From positions 5,208,001 through 5,272,000 of the forward strand of contig CP097466.1 of the NCBI GenBank assembly GCA_041874725.1: a stretch of DNA of 64,000 nt, read 5' to 3'. Shown here piece after piece: positions 35,533-44,165 of the stretch. A model generated the notes under the pieces. That model did not search any database and had not been told where the DNA came from. It saw only the letters and a program-made list of their open reading frames with translations. This DNA is from Duganella sp. BuS-21. GTDB lineage: Bacteria; Pseudomonadota; Gammaproteobacteria; Burkholderiales; Burkholderiaceae_D. How positions within the stretch are numbered: position 1 is the stretch's first letter; every line of letters starts with the position of its first letter. The position numbers were made by a program, and so were the translations under genes.

Positions 35533-35675
35533 TTAAGGGGGCGTCGAAAAACCTGGAATTCGTCGTTCCCGCGCAAGCGGGAACCCATGCCGAGCCAGCA
35601 AACATGCGACCTATGGATTCCCGCGTGCGCGGCGGTCCGCCGATGCGGAATGACGGTTTTTCGAGGTGCCCTTAA
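35533..35675. mobile_element. second MITE-like element with REP core
   Basis: About 143 bp. The ends are 21-bp imperfect inverted repeats (35533-35553 and 35655-35675; 18 of 21 bases pair), sharing TCGAAAAACC. Inside are ATTCCCGC-family hairpins (TTCCCGCGCAAGCGGGAA at 35565-35582; a longer, irregular one to 35653). No gene. It fills the space between roxA and the next gene and carries no clear target duplication. Confidence 0.65.
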
Positions 35676-35687
35676 TTCGGAGGTAAT

Positions 35688-36164
35688 ATGGACAGACTGG
35701 TCATTCCCTTCACCTCGCGGGCGGAATTTCAGCAGCACCTGGCCAGTTGCCTGTCGCGCGCCCAGCAGACGCTGCAAATGTTCGATCCCGACTACGCCAG
35801 TTGGGAGCTGGGCAGCAGCGCCACCGACGCCCAACTGCGGCGCTTCCTGCAGGGCGGCGGCCGGCTGCAACTGGTGGCGCACCAGGGCCGCCAGATGGAA
35901 CGCGACGCACCGCGCTTCCTGCGCCTGCTGAAGGACTACGGCCACCTGATCGAGGTGCGCCGCACCAGCCAGCAACTGCGCCAGTTGACCGATTCCTTTT
36001 GCATCGCCGACCAGCGCGATATCGTGCGCCGATTTCACGCCGATTATTTCCGTGGTGAAGCGGTTTTCGACGGCGCCAGCGACCTGCAAACCAGCCTGGA
36101 ACGTTTCCTTACAATTTGGATAGAATCCGGCCCCGGATTGTATGGAAACTCAACAGGATTATGA
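35688..36164 (+). CDS. hypothetical protein (DUF7931-like)
   Basis: A 158-residue soluble protein, start ATG 35688 after CGGAGGTAAT. It has a conserved-looking core: RAQQTLQMFDPDYASWELGS, FLQGGGRLQLVAH, and a C-terminal DFCIAD-type strand (DSFCIADQRDIVRRFHADYF). The pattern is like a half of a phospholipase D fold without the HKD residues, and I associate it with the DUF7931 proteins found in Burkholderiales; that naming is from memory. No signal peptide. Function unknown. Confidence 0.6.
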   Translation: MDRLVIPFTSRAEFQQHLASCLSRAQQTLQMFDPDYASWELGSSATDAQLRRFLQGGGRLQLVAHQGRQMERDAPRFLRLLKDYGHLIEVRRTSQQLRQLTDSFCIADQRDIVRRFHADYFRGEAVFDGASDLQTSLERFLTIWIESGPGLYGNSTGL

Positions 36165-36284
36165 GTCGCTTCAGGTAAAATGCGGAAGTTCGATGCGAAC
36201 ACTGGTAATAGTGCAAAGACAGAGTGCTAAGCTTGAGCTTAACCAAATGTTGCGGTAACGCAAAATAGTTATGTGTTAGGCTTG

Positions 36285-36459
36285 TTGAACTATTGCGATG
36301 CACTAAAAATCGCTATAATATTCGGCTAGGAAGTTTCCGTTGTCTAGTAGGCACCTTTTAAGGTACGAAAGCCTTCGAGGACGACCTAATGAGCGATAAT
36401 TACCGGTAATTATTAATCGCAACACTGTGTTTAATTTTTGAATTAACTAAGGAAAACCC
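36285..36459 (+). promoter_or_regulatory. promoter and long structured leader of the Ala-rich lipoprotein gene
   Basis: The 295-base space before the lipoprotein gene is AT-rich and has a perfect TATAAT at 36314-36319. TTGCGA (36293-36298, spacer 15) is the nearest -35 candidate. The leader of about 135 nt contains ACCTTTTAAGGT within GGC...GCC. It also has a six-codon frame MSDNYR (36389-36409) after GAGGA, overlapping a hairpin GCGATAATTACC/GGTAATT-ATTA-ATCGC (36393-36420). Translation of the small frame could affect the hairpin (inference). Confidence 0.45.
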
Positions 36460-36714
36460 ATGAAAAAATCCCTGCTGATCGCCTCCCTGCTGGCTGTTGC
36501 TCTGGCTGCTTGCTCGAAAAAAGAAGAAGCTCCTGTTGCTCCAGCTCCAGTAGCTGCTCCAGAAGCTGCTGCTCCAGCACCAGCACCAGCTCCAGCAGCT
36601 GACGCAGCTGCTGCTGCTTCGCAAGCTGCTTCGGCTGCTGCTGACGCAGCTGCTGCTGCTTCGCAAGCTGCTTCGGCTGCTGCTTCGGCCGCTGCTCCAG
36701 CTGCTTCGAAGTAA
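36460..36714 (+). CDS. alanine/proline-rich small lipoprotein
   Basis: An 84-residue lipoprotein: signal peptide ending in LAAC with Cys18 as the lipidated residue, a short charged stretch (SKKEEAPV), a Pro-Ala stretch and then a helix made only of Ala, Ser, Gln and Asp. Residues 48-75 are two identical 14-residue units (DAAAAASQAASAAA). The codons are unusually uniform (GCT for alanine), unlike the GC-rich neighbours, which points to high expression. AAGGA precedes the ATG and an intrinsic terminator follows. Likely an abundant envelope spacer protein; function unknown. Confidence 0.82.
   Translation: MKKSLLIASLLAVALAACSKKEEAPVAPAPVAAPEAAAPAPAPAPAADAAAAASQAASAAADAAAAASQAASAAASAAAPAASK
36601..36684 (+). 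repeat. 42-bp perfect tandem duplication
   Basis: Bases 36601-36642 and 36643-36684 are identical, starting GACGCAGCTGCTGCTGCTTC. Each encodes 14 residues of the lipoprotein helix, so the duplication lengthens the product without shifting frame. Confidence 0.95.
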
Positions 36715-36728
36715 TATTAGCTTCATAG

Positions 36729-36756
36729 AAAAACCGGCCTTCGGGCCGGTTTTTTT
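36729..36756 (+). terminator. intrinsic terminator of the lipoprotein gene
   Basis: CCGGCC, loop TTCG, GGCCGG followed by seven T, preceded by five A; 12 nt after the lipoprotein stop. A strong rho-independent terminator. Confidence 0.92.
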
Positions 36757-36788
36757 ACGTCTGAAACTTTTATACGCGATTCAGACAT

Positions 36789-36843
36789 AAAAAAACCGCC
36801 AGCACCGAGCGCGATCTGGATCGCGTTCAGGCTGGCGGTTTTT
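36789..36843 (-). terminator. terminator of bamC (two-way)
   Basis: CCGCCAGC (36796-36803) pairs with GCTGGCGG (36831-36838), with an inner hairpin GCGATC/GATCGC. A-runs on one side and T-runs on the other let it work for both strands. It lies 22 nt past the bamC stop. Confidence 0.85.
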
Positions 36844-36864
36844 ACACGCCGCGAGCGGCGCTGA

Positions 36865-38055
36865 TTATTTCAGCTGTTCGTGCAGCAAGGTAATGATTTT
36901 CTCGCCCACCGGACCGGCTTCAGGCTGGCCGCTATTGTTCAATACTTTCACCACGCTGCTATTGCCTTCGCTGGCTTTCACCGAAATACGATAGCGCTGC
37001 GCTTCCTTCTCCTGCTCCGACGACGAACCCCAGCTGAACAGCTTGCTGAAGAAGCCTTTGGTTTCGGTCGCATCGTTGATATAACGCACGAAGTAAATAC
37101 CCTGCACGCGGTCGCGGTCTTCCACGGTGAAGCCGGCGCGGTCCAGCGCCAGGCCTACGCGGCGCCAGGCGCGGTCGAAGCCCTCGTCCACTTGTACCGC
37201 ACGCTCGGCGTCCGCGCCCACCAGGGAGGCGTGCTGAGGCTGCACGATGGCGCTTTCGACGGCGGTCTTGGCCGACGCCAGCTGTTCGCCGCCGTTGCCC
37301 AGCTTGTTCATCAGGCGGGCCAGGAATTCAGCCTCCAGGCCTGGGTCGTTCGGACGGCCCATCCACTTGGTCGATTCCTTGTCCGCGCCTTGGGCCACTT
37401 CCTGCACGCCGCGATGGCTGATGTAGATCTCGCTGGAGCCGTCGGCGCGGCGCTCGATGCGGGTGCGGAACTTGTCGCGCTCGCCGCTCGAATAGACCGA
37501 ATCGAATACCTTGCCGATGGTGTTGCGGATGAAATCCTGCGGAATCTTGGCGCGGTTCTCGTTCCACTCGGTTTCCATGATGCCGGCCGCAGGCAGTTCC
37601 TGCGACAGGGTGAAGCCCGAATCTTCCCAGAACTGCTTCAGTTGCGGCCACAGCTGCTCCGGCGTCTGCTTGATGATCAGCCAGCGCTGGTTGCCGTCGC
37701 GCTCGACCTTGATATCGCTCAGGCTCACCGCCGCCACCGTGCCGGCAGGCGGCTGGCCGGGGATGATCACGGCATTCGGGGTCGCTGCGCCCGACATCGC
37801 CGCCTTCGAGGCGCTGTAGCCGGAAGCGGTGGCGACGCCGTTGTTCGAATCCGGCAGCGAGTAGCGGTTATCTTTCTGCAATTGCGTCAGGTCCGGCGGC
37901 ACGTCCAGCGTGCTGGCCTTCTTGGCCGACTTGTAATCGACCTTGTCGTTGCCGATGACCGAGCTGAGCATGCCGCAGCCGGTCAGGGAGCTTACTAAGG
38001 CGCCCACTACCAGCGCGCGCTGCGAGGAAATAAAAGCTGTCTTGCGAATAGTCAT
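36865..38055 (-). CDS. bamC: outer-membrane assembly lipoprotein BamC
   Basis: A 396-residue lipoprotein of the beta-barrel assembly machine. The leader ends in SSLTGC, giving the lipidated cysteine near residue 27. An extended N-terminal region follows (YKSAKKASTLDVPPDLTQL, the part that contacts BamD), then two helix-grip domains (about 115-215 and 290-395). It follows dapA on the same strand after 78 nt, the common proteobacterial dapA-bamC pair. Confidence 0.93.
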   Translation of the reverse strand: MTIRKTAFISSQRALVVGALVSSLTGCGMLSSVIGNDKVDYKSAKKASTLDVPPDLTQLQKDNRYSLPDSNNGVATASGYSASKAAMSGAATPNAVIIPGQPPAGTVAAVSLSDIKVERDGNQRWLIIKQTPEQLWPQLKQFWEDSGFTLSQELPAAGIMETEWNENRAKIPQDFIRNTIGKVFDSVYSSGERDKFRTRIERRADGSSEIYISHRGVQEVAQGADKESTKWMGRPNDPGLEAEFLARLMNKLGNGGEQLASAKTAVESAIVQPQHASLVGADAERAVQVDEGFDRAWRRVGLALDRAGFTVEDRDRVQGIYFVRYINDATETKGFFSKLFSWGSSSEQEKEAQRYRISVKASEGNSSVVKVLNNSGQPEAGPVGEKIITLLHEQLK

Positions 38056-38133
38056 GTCGTTACTGTTTAAGAAACTGAGTGCAGCAAAATATGATCCGAC
38101 GCGAGTCGGGACGTGTGCTCGTTGCTACGGGTT

Positions 38134-39009
38134 TTACAGGACGCCGGCTTCTTTTAGCGCGGCGCGGACTGCCGCGTGGCAATCGTCCGCCAGCGGCACC
38201 AGTGGCAGGCGGATACCGGCGGGCATCTTGCCCATTTCCGCCAGCGCCCATTTGACCGGCACCGGATTCGGTTCAATGAACAGTTTCTGGTGCAGCGGGA
38301 AGACCTTGTTGTTCAGTGCCACGGCCGTGGCGATATCGCCGGCGATCGCGGCGCGGCACATGTCGGCCATGGCGCGCGGGGCCACGTTGGCGGTGACCGA
38401 GATATTGCCGGCGCCGCCGGCCAGCATCAGGGCCATCGCGGTCGGATCGTCGCCCGAATACACGGCGAACGATGTCGGCGCCAGGCGCAGCAGGTCGTAG
38501 CCGCGGCCGATATTGCCGGTGGCATCTTTCACGCCGATGATGTTCGGGATGGCGGCCAGGCGCAGGATGGTGTCGTTGCTCATGTCGGCAACGGTACGGC
38601 CCGGCACGTTGTACAGGATGATCGGCAGGTCCACCGCTTCGGCGATGGCCTTGAAGTGCTGGTACATGCCTTCCTGGGTAGGACGGTTGTAGTAAGGCAC
38701 CACTTGCAGCGTGGCGTCCGCACCGGCTTCCTTGGCGTAGCGGGTCAGCTTGATCGCTTCGGCGGTCGAGTTGGCACCGGCGCCGGCGATGATCGGAATA
38801 CGTCCCTTGGCATGCGCCACGGTCGCCTTGATCAGGGCGCAGTGCTCTTCCACGCTCACAGTGGCCGATTCGCCCGTGGTGCCGGCGATGACGATGCTGT
38901 CCGTACCTTCGGCGATGTGCCAGTCGATCAGCTGATGCAAACCCTCAAAGTCCAGACTGCCGTCTGCGTGCATCGGGGTGACGATTGCTACGATGCTGCC
39001 CTTAATCAT
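38134..39009 (-). CDS. dapA: 4-hydroxy-tetrahydrodipicolinate synthase
   Basis: The first enzyme of the lysine/diaminopimelate branch, condensing pyruvate with aspartate semialdehyde. 291 residues, a TIM barrel. Signatures: [15 protein letters not shown] near residue 43, YNVPGRT with the proton-relay tyrosine, and [10 protein letters not shown] with the Schiff-base lysine near residue 161. Cytoplasmic. It lies between the methyltransferase gene and bamC in one direction. Nothing unusual. Confidence 0.96.
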   Translation of the reverse strand: MIKGSIVAIVTPMHADGSLDFEGLHQLIDWHIAEGTDSIVIAGTTGESATVSVEEHCALIKATVAHAKGRIPIIAGAGANSTAEAIKLTRYAKEAGADATLQVVPYYNRPTQEGMYQHFKAIAEAVDLPIILYNVPGRTVADMSNDTILRLAAIPNIIGVKDATGNIGRGYDLLRLAPTSFAVYSGDDPTAMALMLAGGAGNISVTANVAPRAMADMCRAAIAGDIATAVALNNKVFPLHQKLFIEPNPVPVKWALAEMGKMPAGIRLPLVPLADDCHAAVRAALKEAGVL

Positions 39010-39093
39010 AGGAAACCACTGCGTAAAGTATTAAAACAACGATTGTAGTCGATAGGTTGCGCCCGTGGTGCATCCGGGGGCACAAATCGACGC

Positions 39094-39642
39094 TCAAAAT
39101 GGCGGTAGTAGCGCCGCTTCTCGCGGAAATTCCGGCTTCACGGCGCATAGACGTTGCACCATGGCAGCTTTTGGACTGTCGATCACGCCATCCTCGAACG
39201 CTACCACGCGCAAGCCGTGGGCGCGCGCCAGTTCCAGCAACTCGCCCGGCTGCAGCAGGAAGGCCGGATTCGACGGTTTGCCGAACTGCGCATTGCCGTC
39301 CGAGAAGGTTTCGTAAATCAGCACGCCGTTTGGCGCCAGACTGGCCAGCATGTCGGCAATTAGCGGACGATGCAGGTAGTTAGTCACTACGATGCCGGCA
39401 AAACGATGCGGGCCGAAAGGCCAGGCGGCGCCTTCCTGCTCCAGGTCGATGGCGCTGGTGGTGATGCCCTGGCCGGCGGCGGCGGCCAGGGCCTCGGGGT
39501 CGCGGTCGACCGCCACCACTTCGTGACCCAAAGCAGCCATGTGGCGCGAGTGGCGGCCGCTGCCGCAAGCCAGGTCCAGCACGGCGCCGCCGGGCACCAG
39601 CGGTGCGTAACGCTGCACCCAGGGGGATATGTGATCGCTCAT
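39094..39642 (-). CDS. class I SAM-dependent methyltransferase
   Basis: A compact 182-residue methyltransferase with motif I VLDLACGSGRHSRHMA (about 22-37), motif II VVAVDRDPEAL and a post-I acidic position binding S-adenosylmethionine. It resembles the TehB/small Rossmann group. The substrate cannot be told. It lies 13 nt downstream of trpS and is presumably cotranscribed with it. Confidence 0.88.
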   Translation of the reverse strand: MSDHISPWVQRYAPLVPGGAVLDLACGSGRHSRHMAALGHEVVAVDRDPEALAAAAGQGITTSAIDLEQEGAAWPFGPHRFAGIVVTNYLHRPLIADMLASLAPNGVLIYETFSDGNAQFGKPSNPAFLLQPGELLELARAHGLRVVAFEDGVIDSPKAAMVQRLCAVKPEFPREAALLPPF

Positions 39643-39655
39643 GTTTTACCTGCTT

Positions 39656-40858
39656 TTACGAATAAGACAGGCCCATGGCCTCGCGCACGTCGCGCATGGT
39701 TTCCTGGGCCAGTTTGCGCGCCGCGTCATTGCCGTCGGCGACGATGGCGCGCACCAGCGACGGGTCGTCCAGATACGCCTGGGCGCGCTCGTGCATCGGC
39801 TCCTGTTCCTTGATGATGGCGTCGATCACCGGCTGCTTGCACTCGATGCAGCCGATGCCGGCCGAGGTGCAGCCCTTGACCACCCATTCCTGGGTCGGCG
39901 CGTCGGAGTACACCTGGTGGAATTGCCAGACCGGGCAACGCGCCGGATCGCCGGCGTCGGTGCGGCGCACGCGGGCCGGGTCGGTCGGCATGGTCTTGAT
40001 CTTCTTGGTGACGGATTCCTTGTCCTCGCGCAGGGCGATGGCGTTGCCGTAGCTCTTGGACATCTTGCGGCCGTCGAGACCCGGCAGGCGGGCGGACTCG
40101 GTCAGGCGCGCGTGCGGCTCCACCAGGATCAGCTTGCGGCTGCCTTCGAGGTAGCCGAACAGGCGCTCGCGGTCGCCCATCGACAGGCTCTGGGCATCGT
40201 CCAGCATGGCCTTGGCCTGTTCCAGCGCCTCGTCCTTGCCTTCCTGCTGGTACTCGGTGCGCAGCTCGTTGTACAGCTTGGCGCGCTTGCTGCCCAGCTT
40301 TTTCACGGCGTCCTGGGCTTTTTCCTCGAAGCCTTTTTCCTTGCCGTACAGGTGGTTAAAGCGGCGCGCGATCTCGCGCATCATCTCGATGTGCGGCACC
40401 TGATCTTCACCGACCGGCACCTGGCTGGCGCGGTAGATCAGCACGTCGGCCGCCTGCAGCAACGGGTAGCCGAGGAAGCCGTAGGTGGCCAGGTCCTTGC
40501 TGGACAGGTTGTCGATCTGGTCCTTATAGGTCGGCACCCGTTCGAGCCAACCCAGCGGCGTGGCCATCGACAGCAGCAGGTGCAGCTCGGCGTGCTCGGG
40601 CACGCGCGACTGGATGAACAAGGTGGCCTGCGACGGGTCGACGCCGGCGGCCAGCCAGTCGACCAGCATGTCCCAGGTGCTACGCTCGATCACCGACGGA
40701 TCGTCGTAATGCGTGGTCAGCGCATGCCAGTCGGCCACGAAGAACAGGCATGGCAGCTCAGCCTGCATCCTGATCCAGTTTTTCAGCGCGCCATGGTAGT
40801 GGCCCAGGTGCATGGAGCCGGTGGGACGCATGCCGGAGACGACGCGGTCGGGATACAT
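39656..40858 (-). CDS. trpS: tryptophan-tRNA ligase
   Basis: A class I aminoacyl-tRNA synthetase of 400 residues. The ATP-binding HIGH-type motif is HLGH near residue 18 and the KMSKS loop reads GRKMSKSYGN near residue 255. The product is longer than the 330-residue E. coli enzyme, as in the group with an insertion rich in lysine (YGKEKGFEEKAQDAVKKLGS). I start at ATG 40858 (MYPDRVVSGMRPTG), two bases after the stop of the protease gene; the longer frame upstream is that gene's antiphase. Confidence 0.95.
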   Translation of the reverse strand: MYPDRVVSGMRPTGSMHLGHYHGALKNWIRMQAELPCLFFVADWHALTTHYDDPSVIERSTWDMLVDWLAAGVDPSQATLFIQSRVPEHAELHLLLSMATPLGWLERVPTYKDQIDNLSSKDLATYGFLGYPLLQAADVLIYRASQVPVGEDQVPHIEMMREIARRFNHLYGKEKGFEEKAQDAVKKLGSKRAKLYNELRTEYQQEGKDEALEQAKAMLDDAQSLSMGDRERLFGYLEGSRKLILVEPHARLTESARLPGLDGRKMSKSYGNAIALREDKESVTKKIKTMPTDPARVRRTDAGDPARCPVWQFHQVYSDAPTQEWVVKGCTSAGIGCIECKQPVIDAIIKEQEPMHERAQAYLDDPSLVRAIVADGNDAARKLAQETMRDVREAMGLSYS

Positions 40859-40860
40859 GA

Positions 40861-41538
40861 TCAGCCCAGCAGGAAAACCAGGGGCTTGACCAGGATGCCG
40901 TAGATGTTCTGCAGCACCGAAATGCCGCCGATCATGTAGCCGGTCAGGAAGCCGAACTGCATCAGCAGGATCAGGCCGATGAACACGTACACGCCGTAGC
41001 GCTCGATCTGCGCATAGCGGCGCGCCACGGCCAACGGCAGGATGCCGGTGACGATGCGACCGCCATCGAGCGGCGGCAGCGGAATCAGGTTGAACACGCA
41101 CATGGCACAGTTGACCAGCACGCCCGCGCGCGCCATCTGCACGAAGAAATCGTGCATGTCGAAGCCCATGCCGCGCACCAGCACCACCCAGAACACCATC
41201 CAGCCCAGGCCCATGATGAAGTTGGCGGCCGGGCCGGCGGCGGCGACGAAGGCCATGTGCTTTTTCGGATTGCGCAGGCGGCCGAAATCCACCGGTACCG
41301 GCTTGGCATAGCCGAGCGCCGGCAGGTGCAGCAGACTCAACACCAGCGGCAGCAGGATGGTGCCGAATGGGTCGATGTGCTTGAGCGGATTGGCGGTCAG
41401 GCGGCCAAGGTCGGCTGCGGTGGGGTCGCCGAAATAGCGGGCGACGTATCCGTGTGCGGCTTCATGCAGGGAAATTGCAAAAAGAACAGGGATCAGGTAG
41501 ACCGCGATGGTCTGGATAATACTGTCGGTTTCGTTCAT
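40861..41538 (-). CDS. site-2-protease family membrane metalloprotease (M50)
   Basis: A 225-residue integral membrane zinc protease. Metal site HEAAH near residue 25 and the second-site motif NLIPLPPLDGG near residue 150; about six hydrophobic segments. It belongs to the short M50 group without PDZ domains. I start at ATG 41538 (MNETDSIIQT), which fits the family length, rather than 41586; neither has a strong binding site. trpS follows two bases later, so they form one unit. Confidence 0.92.
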   Translation of the reverse strand: MNETDSIIQTIAVYLIPVLFAISLHEAAHGYVARYFGDPTAADLGRLTANPLKHIDPFGTILLPLVLSLLHLPALGYAKPVPVDFGRLRNPKKHMAFVAAAGPAANFIMGLGWMVFWVVLVRGMGFDMHDFFVQMARAGVLVNCAMCVFNLIPLPPLDGGRIVTGILPLAVARRYAQIERYGVYVFIGLILLMQFGFLTGYMIGGISVLQNIYGILVKPLVFLLG

Positions 41539-41614
41539 GAAAGGGATTTTACCAGAGGCGCGGAGCTTGCTTTGCGGCGCCGTCAAAGGCCGGCGCGCTT
41601 GCCTTGTTGAGGAA

Positions 41615-42238
41615 TCAGAGTCCGAAGGCGGCGGCGTCGCCCCTGCCCTGGCGTACCAGGACGGCGTCGGCGCCGGTCAGGTCGATCACCGTGGTCGGCT
41701 CCATGCTGCAGGCGCCGCCGTCGATGATCAGCTCCAGCTGCTTGCCCAGCCGCTCGCAGATTTCATCGGCGTCGTTGAGCGGATCGGTTTCGTTCGGCAT
41801 GATCAGCGTGGTGCCCAGCAGCGGCTGGTCCAGCTCGGCCAGCAAGGCGTTGATGACGGCGTCTTCCGGCACCCGCAGGCCGATGGTCTTGCGCGACGGG
41901 TGGCTGAGCCGGCGCGGCACGCACTTGGTGGCTTCAAGAATGAAGGTGAACGGACCCGGCGTGGCCGCTTTCAGCAGGCGGAACTGGCGGTTGTCGACCC
42001 GGGCGTAGACGCCCAGCTCGCTCAAATCGCGGCACAGCAGGGTCAAATGGTGTTTCTCGTCGATGCCGCGCAGGCGGCGCAGGCGCTCGACCGCGCCCTT
42101 GTCGTCCAGATGGCACACCAGCGCGTAGCAGGAATCGGTCGGCACGGCGACGATGCCGCCGCCGTGTATGATCTGCGCGGCCTGCTTGATCAGGCGCGCC
42201 TGCGGATTGACGGGATGGATCTGGAAGAACTGGCTCAT
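41615..42238 (-). CDS. YrdC/Sua5-family protein, YciO type
   Basis: A 207-residue protein of the threonylcarbamoyl-AMP synthase fold. Seen: GGIVAVPTDSCYALVCHL (nucleotide-binding entry), KHHLTLLCRDLSEL and TIGLRVPED. The wording matches the YciO paralogue group more than TsaC. Threonylcarbamoyl chemistry for tRNA is possible but not assured for YciO. It lies between htpX (3 nt) and the protease gene in a run of cotranscribed genes. Confidence 0.88.
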   Translation of the reverse strand: MSQFFQIHPVNPQARLIKQAAQIIHGGGIVAVPTDSCYALVCHLDDKGAVERLRRLRGIDEKHHLTLLCRDLSELGVYARVDNRQFRLLKAATPGPFTFILEATKCVPRRLSHPSRKTIGLRVPEDAVINALLAELDQPLLGTTLIMPNETDPLNDADEICERLGKQLELIIDGGACSMEPTTVIDLTGADAVLVRQGRGDAAAFGL

Positions 42239-42241
42239 ACC

Positions 42242-43126
42242 TTATTGTACGGCACGCAGCGCGGCGATACGTTCTTCGAACGGTGGATGGGTCGAGAACA
42301 GCGCACCCCAGCCGCCCCGGCCGCTGCTGATGCCGGAGGCCGCAAACGACTGCGGCAAGGCGCCCGGCTCCACGCCGTTCAGGCGCGCCAGCGCGTGCTG
42401 CATCGGCACCGTGCTGCCCAGCAGCTTGGCGGAACCGGCGTCGGCGCGGAATTCGCGCTGGCGCGAGAACCAGGCCACGATGATCGAAGCCAGCAGGCCG
42501 AACACGAGTTCGCAGACGAACACCGTCACCATATAGCCGATGCCGGGACCACGGCGCTCGCCGTCGCTGTTCTTGTTGAGCATATTGTCGACGAAGAAGC
42601 CGACGATGCGCGCCAGGAACACCACGAAGGTATTGGTGACGCCCTGGATCAGGGTCATGGTGACCATGTCGCCGTTGGCGATGTGCGCCACTTCATGGCC
42701 CAGCACGGCTTCCACCTCATCGCGGCTCATGCTTTCCAGCAGGCCGGTCGAGACCGCGACCAGGGCCGAGTTCTTGAAGGCGCCGGTGGCGAAGGCGTTC
42801 GGATCGCCCGGGTAGACCGCCACTTCCGGCATGCCGATGCCGGCGCGCTCGGCCAGCGTGCGCACGGTGTTCACCAGCCACAGCTCGGTGGACGAGGATG
42901 GATTGTCGATCACGCGCGCGCCGGTCGACCACTTGGCCATCGGCTTGGAGATCAGCAGCGAGAAGATGGCGCCGGTAAAGCCGACCACCAGCGAAAACGC
43001 CAGCAGGCTGCCCAACTGCAGCGTATCGCCCGAGCCCGGACGGCCGATGCCCAGCAGTGACAGCACGATGGACAGCACCAGCATCACGGCAAGGTTGGTG
43101 GCGATAAACAGGATAATGCGTTTCAT
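42242..43126 (-). CDS. htpX: membrane zinc metalloprotease HtpX
   Basis: A heat-shock-type inner-membrane endopeptidase (M48B), 294 residues. Two N-terminal membrane helices, the zinc motif [12 protein letters not shown] near residue 140, two more helices and a C-terminal catalytic part with [14 protein letters not shown] and [10 protein letters not shown]. It degrades damaged membrane proteins together with FtsH. I start at ATG 43126 ([14 protein letters not shown]), with GGAGATCC upstream; the longer frame to 43246 is unsupported. Confidence 0.95.
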   Translation of the reverse strand: MKRIILFIATNLAVMLVLSIVLSLLGIGRPGSGDTLQLGSLLAFSLVVGFTGAIFSLLISKPMAKWSTGARVIDNPSSSTELWLVNTVRTLAERAGIGMPEVAVYPGDPNAFATGAFKNSALVAVSTGLLESMSRDEVEAVLGHEVAHIANGDMVTMTLIQGVTNTFVVFLARIVGFFVDNMLNKNSDGERRGPGIGYMVTVFVCELVFGLLASIIVAWFSRQREFRADAGSAKLLGSTVPMQHALARLNGVEPGALPQSFAASGISSGRGGWGALFSTHPPFEERIAALRAVQ

Positions 43127-43240
43127 TTGGGATCTCCGGTACGGACAGTTTGCCGAAATCATAAGATAAGGCCGGGCTTGAGGAAAATCAAGGTTCAGCA
43201 GGCGGCAATAAATACGGAAAATCACCGTCATCGTCACCGT

Positions 43241-43303
43241 CGTCATTCACGCGCACGCGGGAATCCATGCTGACTATGGACTCCCGCTTGCGCGGGAGCG
43301 ACG
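43241..43303. repeat. REP-like palindromic element
   Basis: Two hairpins, ATTCACGCGCACGCGGGAAT and CTCCCGCTTGCGCGGGAG, joined by CCATGCTGACTATGGA. It lies 2 nt downstream of the stop of the PHP gene, and could stop its transcription before htpX. Confidence 0.85.
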
Positions 43304-43305
43304 GC

Positions 43306-44136
43306 TTAGAACCAGTCGTGCCAGACCGGCGTCACATTGGCAGGCAGCGGCGGCAGCGCGGCGAAGTCGACCCGCGACTCGCCCGGCGCATGGAAATCGG
43401 TGCCGCGCGAGGCCAGGAAGCCGTAGTGGTTGGCCAGCTGCGCGTATTCCGGATATTGATCGGGCGTGTGGCTGCCGGTCACCACCTCGATGGCGGCGCC
43501 GCCCAGCTGCTTGAATTCGCTGAACAGCTCGCCCTGCGCCAGTGGCGTGAAGCGGTAGCGGCCCGGGTGGGCGATCACGGCGATGCCGCCGGCGTCGCGG
43601 ATCCACTTGACCGACTGCTCCAGCGTGGCCCAGCAATGCGGCACAAAACCGGGCTTGCCTTCGGACAGGTATTTCTTGAACACCTCGCCGGTGTTGGCGC
43701 AGGCGCCGATCTCCACCAGGTAACGGGCGAAATGGGTGCGCGACATCAGGTCCGGGTTGCCGACGTACTTCAGCGCGCCTTCGTAGGCGCCCTCGATGCC
43801 GAAGGACGCCAGCTGGCGCGAAATCTCGCGACCCCGGTTGTCGCGGCCGGAACGGGTGCTGGCCAGGCCTTGCACCAGCGCGGCGTTGTTCTCGTCGATC
43901 CGCAGGCCGACGATGTGCACGGTTTCCTTGGCCCAAGTGATGGAAATCTCGACGCCGGTGACAAAGCGCATGCCTTGCGCTTCGGCGGCGGCGCGGGCGG
44001 CGGGGATGCCGCGCACTTCATCGTGGTCGGTCAACGCCCAGACGTCGACGCCCGCCTTGCGCGCAGTGTCAGCCACGGCGGCGGGACTCAGGACGCCATC
44101 GGAGACGTTGGAATGGCAATGCAGATCAACTTTCAT
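43306..44136 (-). CDS. PHP-domain phosphatase (3',5'-nucleoside bisphosphate phosphatase / RNase AM type)
   Basis: A 276-residue metal-dependent phosphoesterase of the YciV/TrpH group, which removes 3'-phosphate from nucleoside bisphosphates and trims RNA 5' ends. Metal motifs: DLHCHSNVSDG near residue 4, LTDHDEV near 37, EISITW, IAHPGRY and the final GTDFHAPGE. The start is ATG 44136 or the in-frame ATG 44145; neither has a clear binding site. First gene of the run that continues leftwards to bamC. Confidence 0.9.
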   Translation of the reverse strand: MKVDLHCHSNVSDGVLSPAAVADTARKAGVDVWALTDHDEVRGIPAARAAAEAQGMRFVTGVEISITWAKETVHIVGLRIDENNAALVQGLASTRSGRDNRGREISRQLASFGIEGAYEGALKYVGNPDLMSRTHFARYLVEIGACANTGEVFKKYLSEGKPGFVPHCWATLEQSVKWIRDAGGIAVIAHPGRYRFTPLAQGELFSEFKQLGGAAIEVVTGSHTPDQYPEYAQLANHYGFLASRGTDFHAPGESRVDFAALPPLPANVTPVWHDWF

Positions 44137-44165
44137 AACTGGCATTGTACAACCAATGCACTGGC

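Noticed and set aside
36164..36459. Possible small RNA gene before the lipoprotein gene
   Set aside because: Promoter and hairpins are present, but no terminator lies before the lipoprotein start, so the simplest reading is a long leader.
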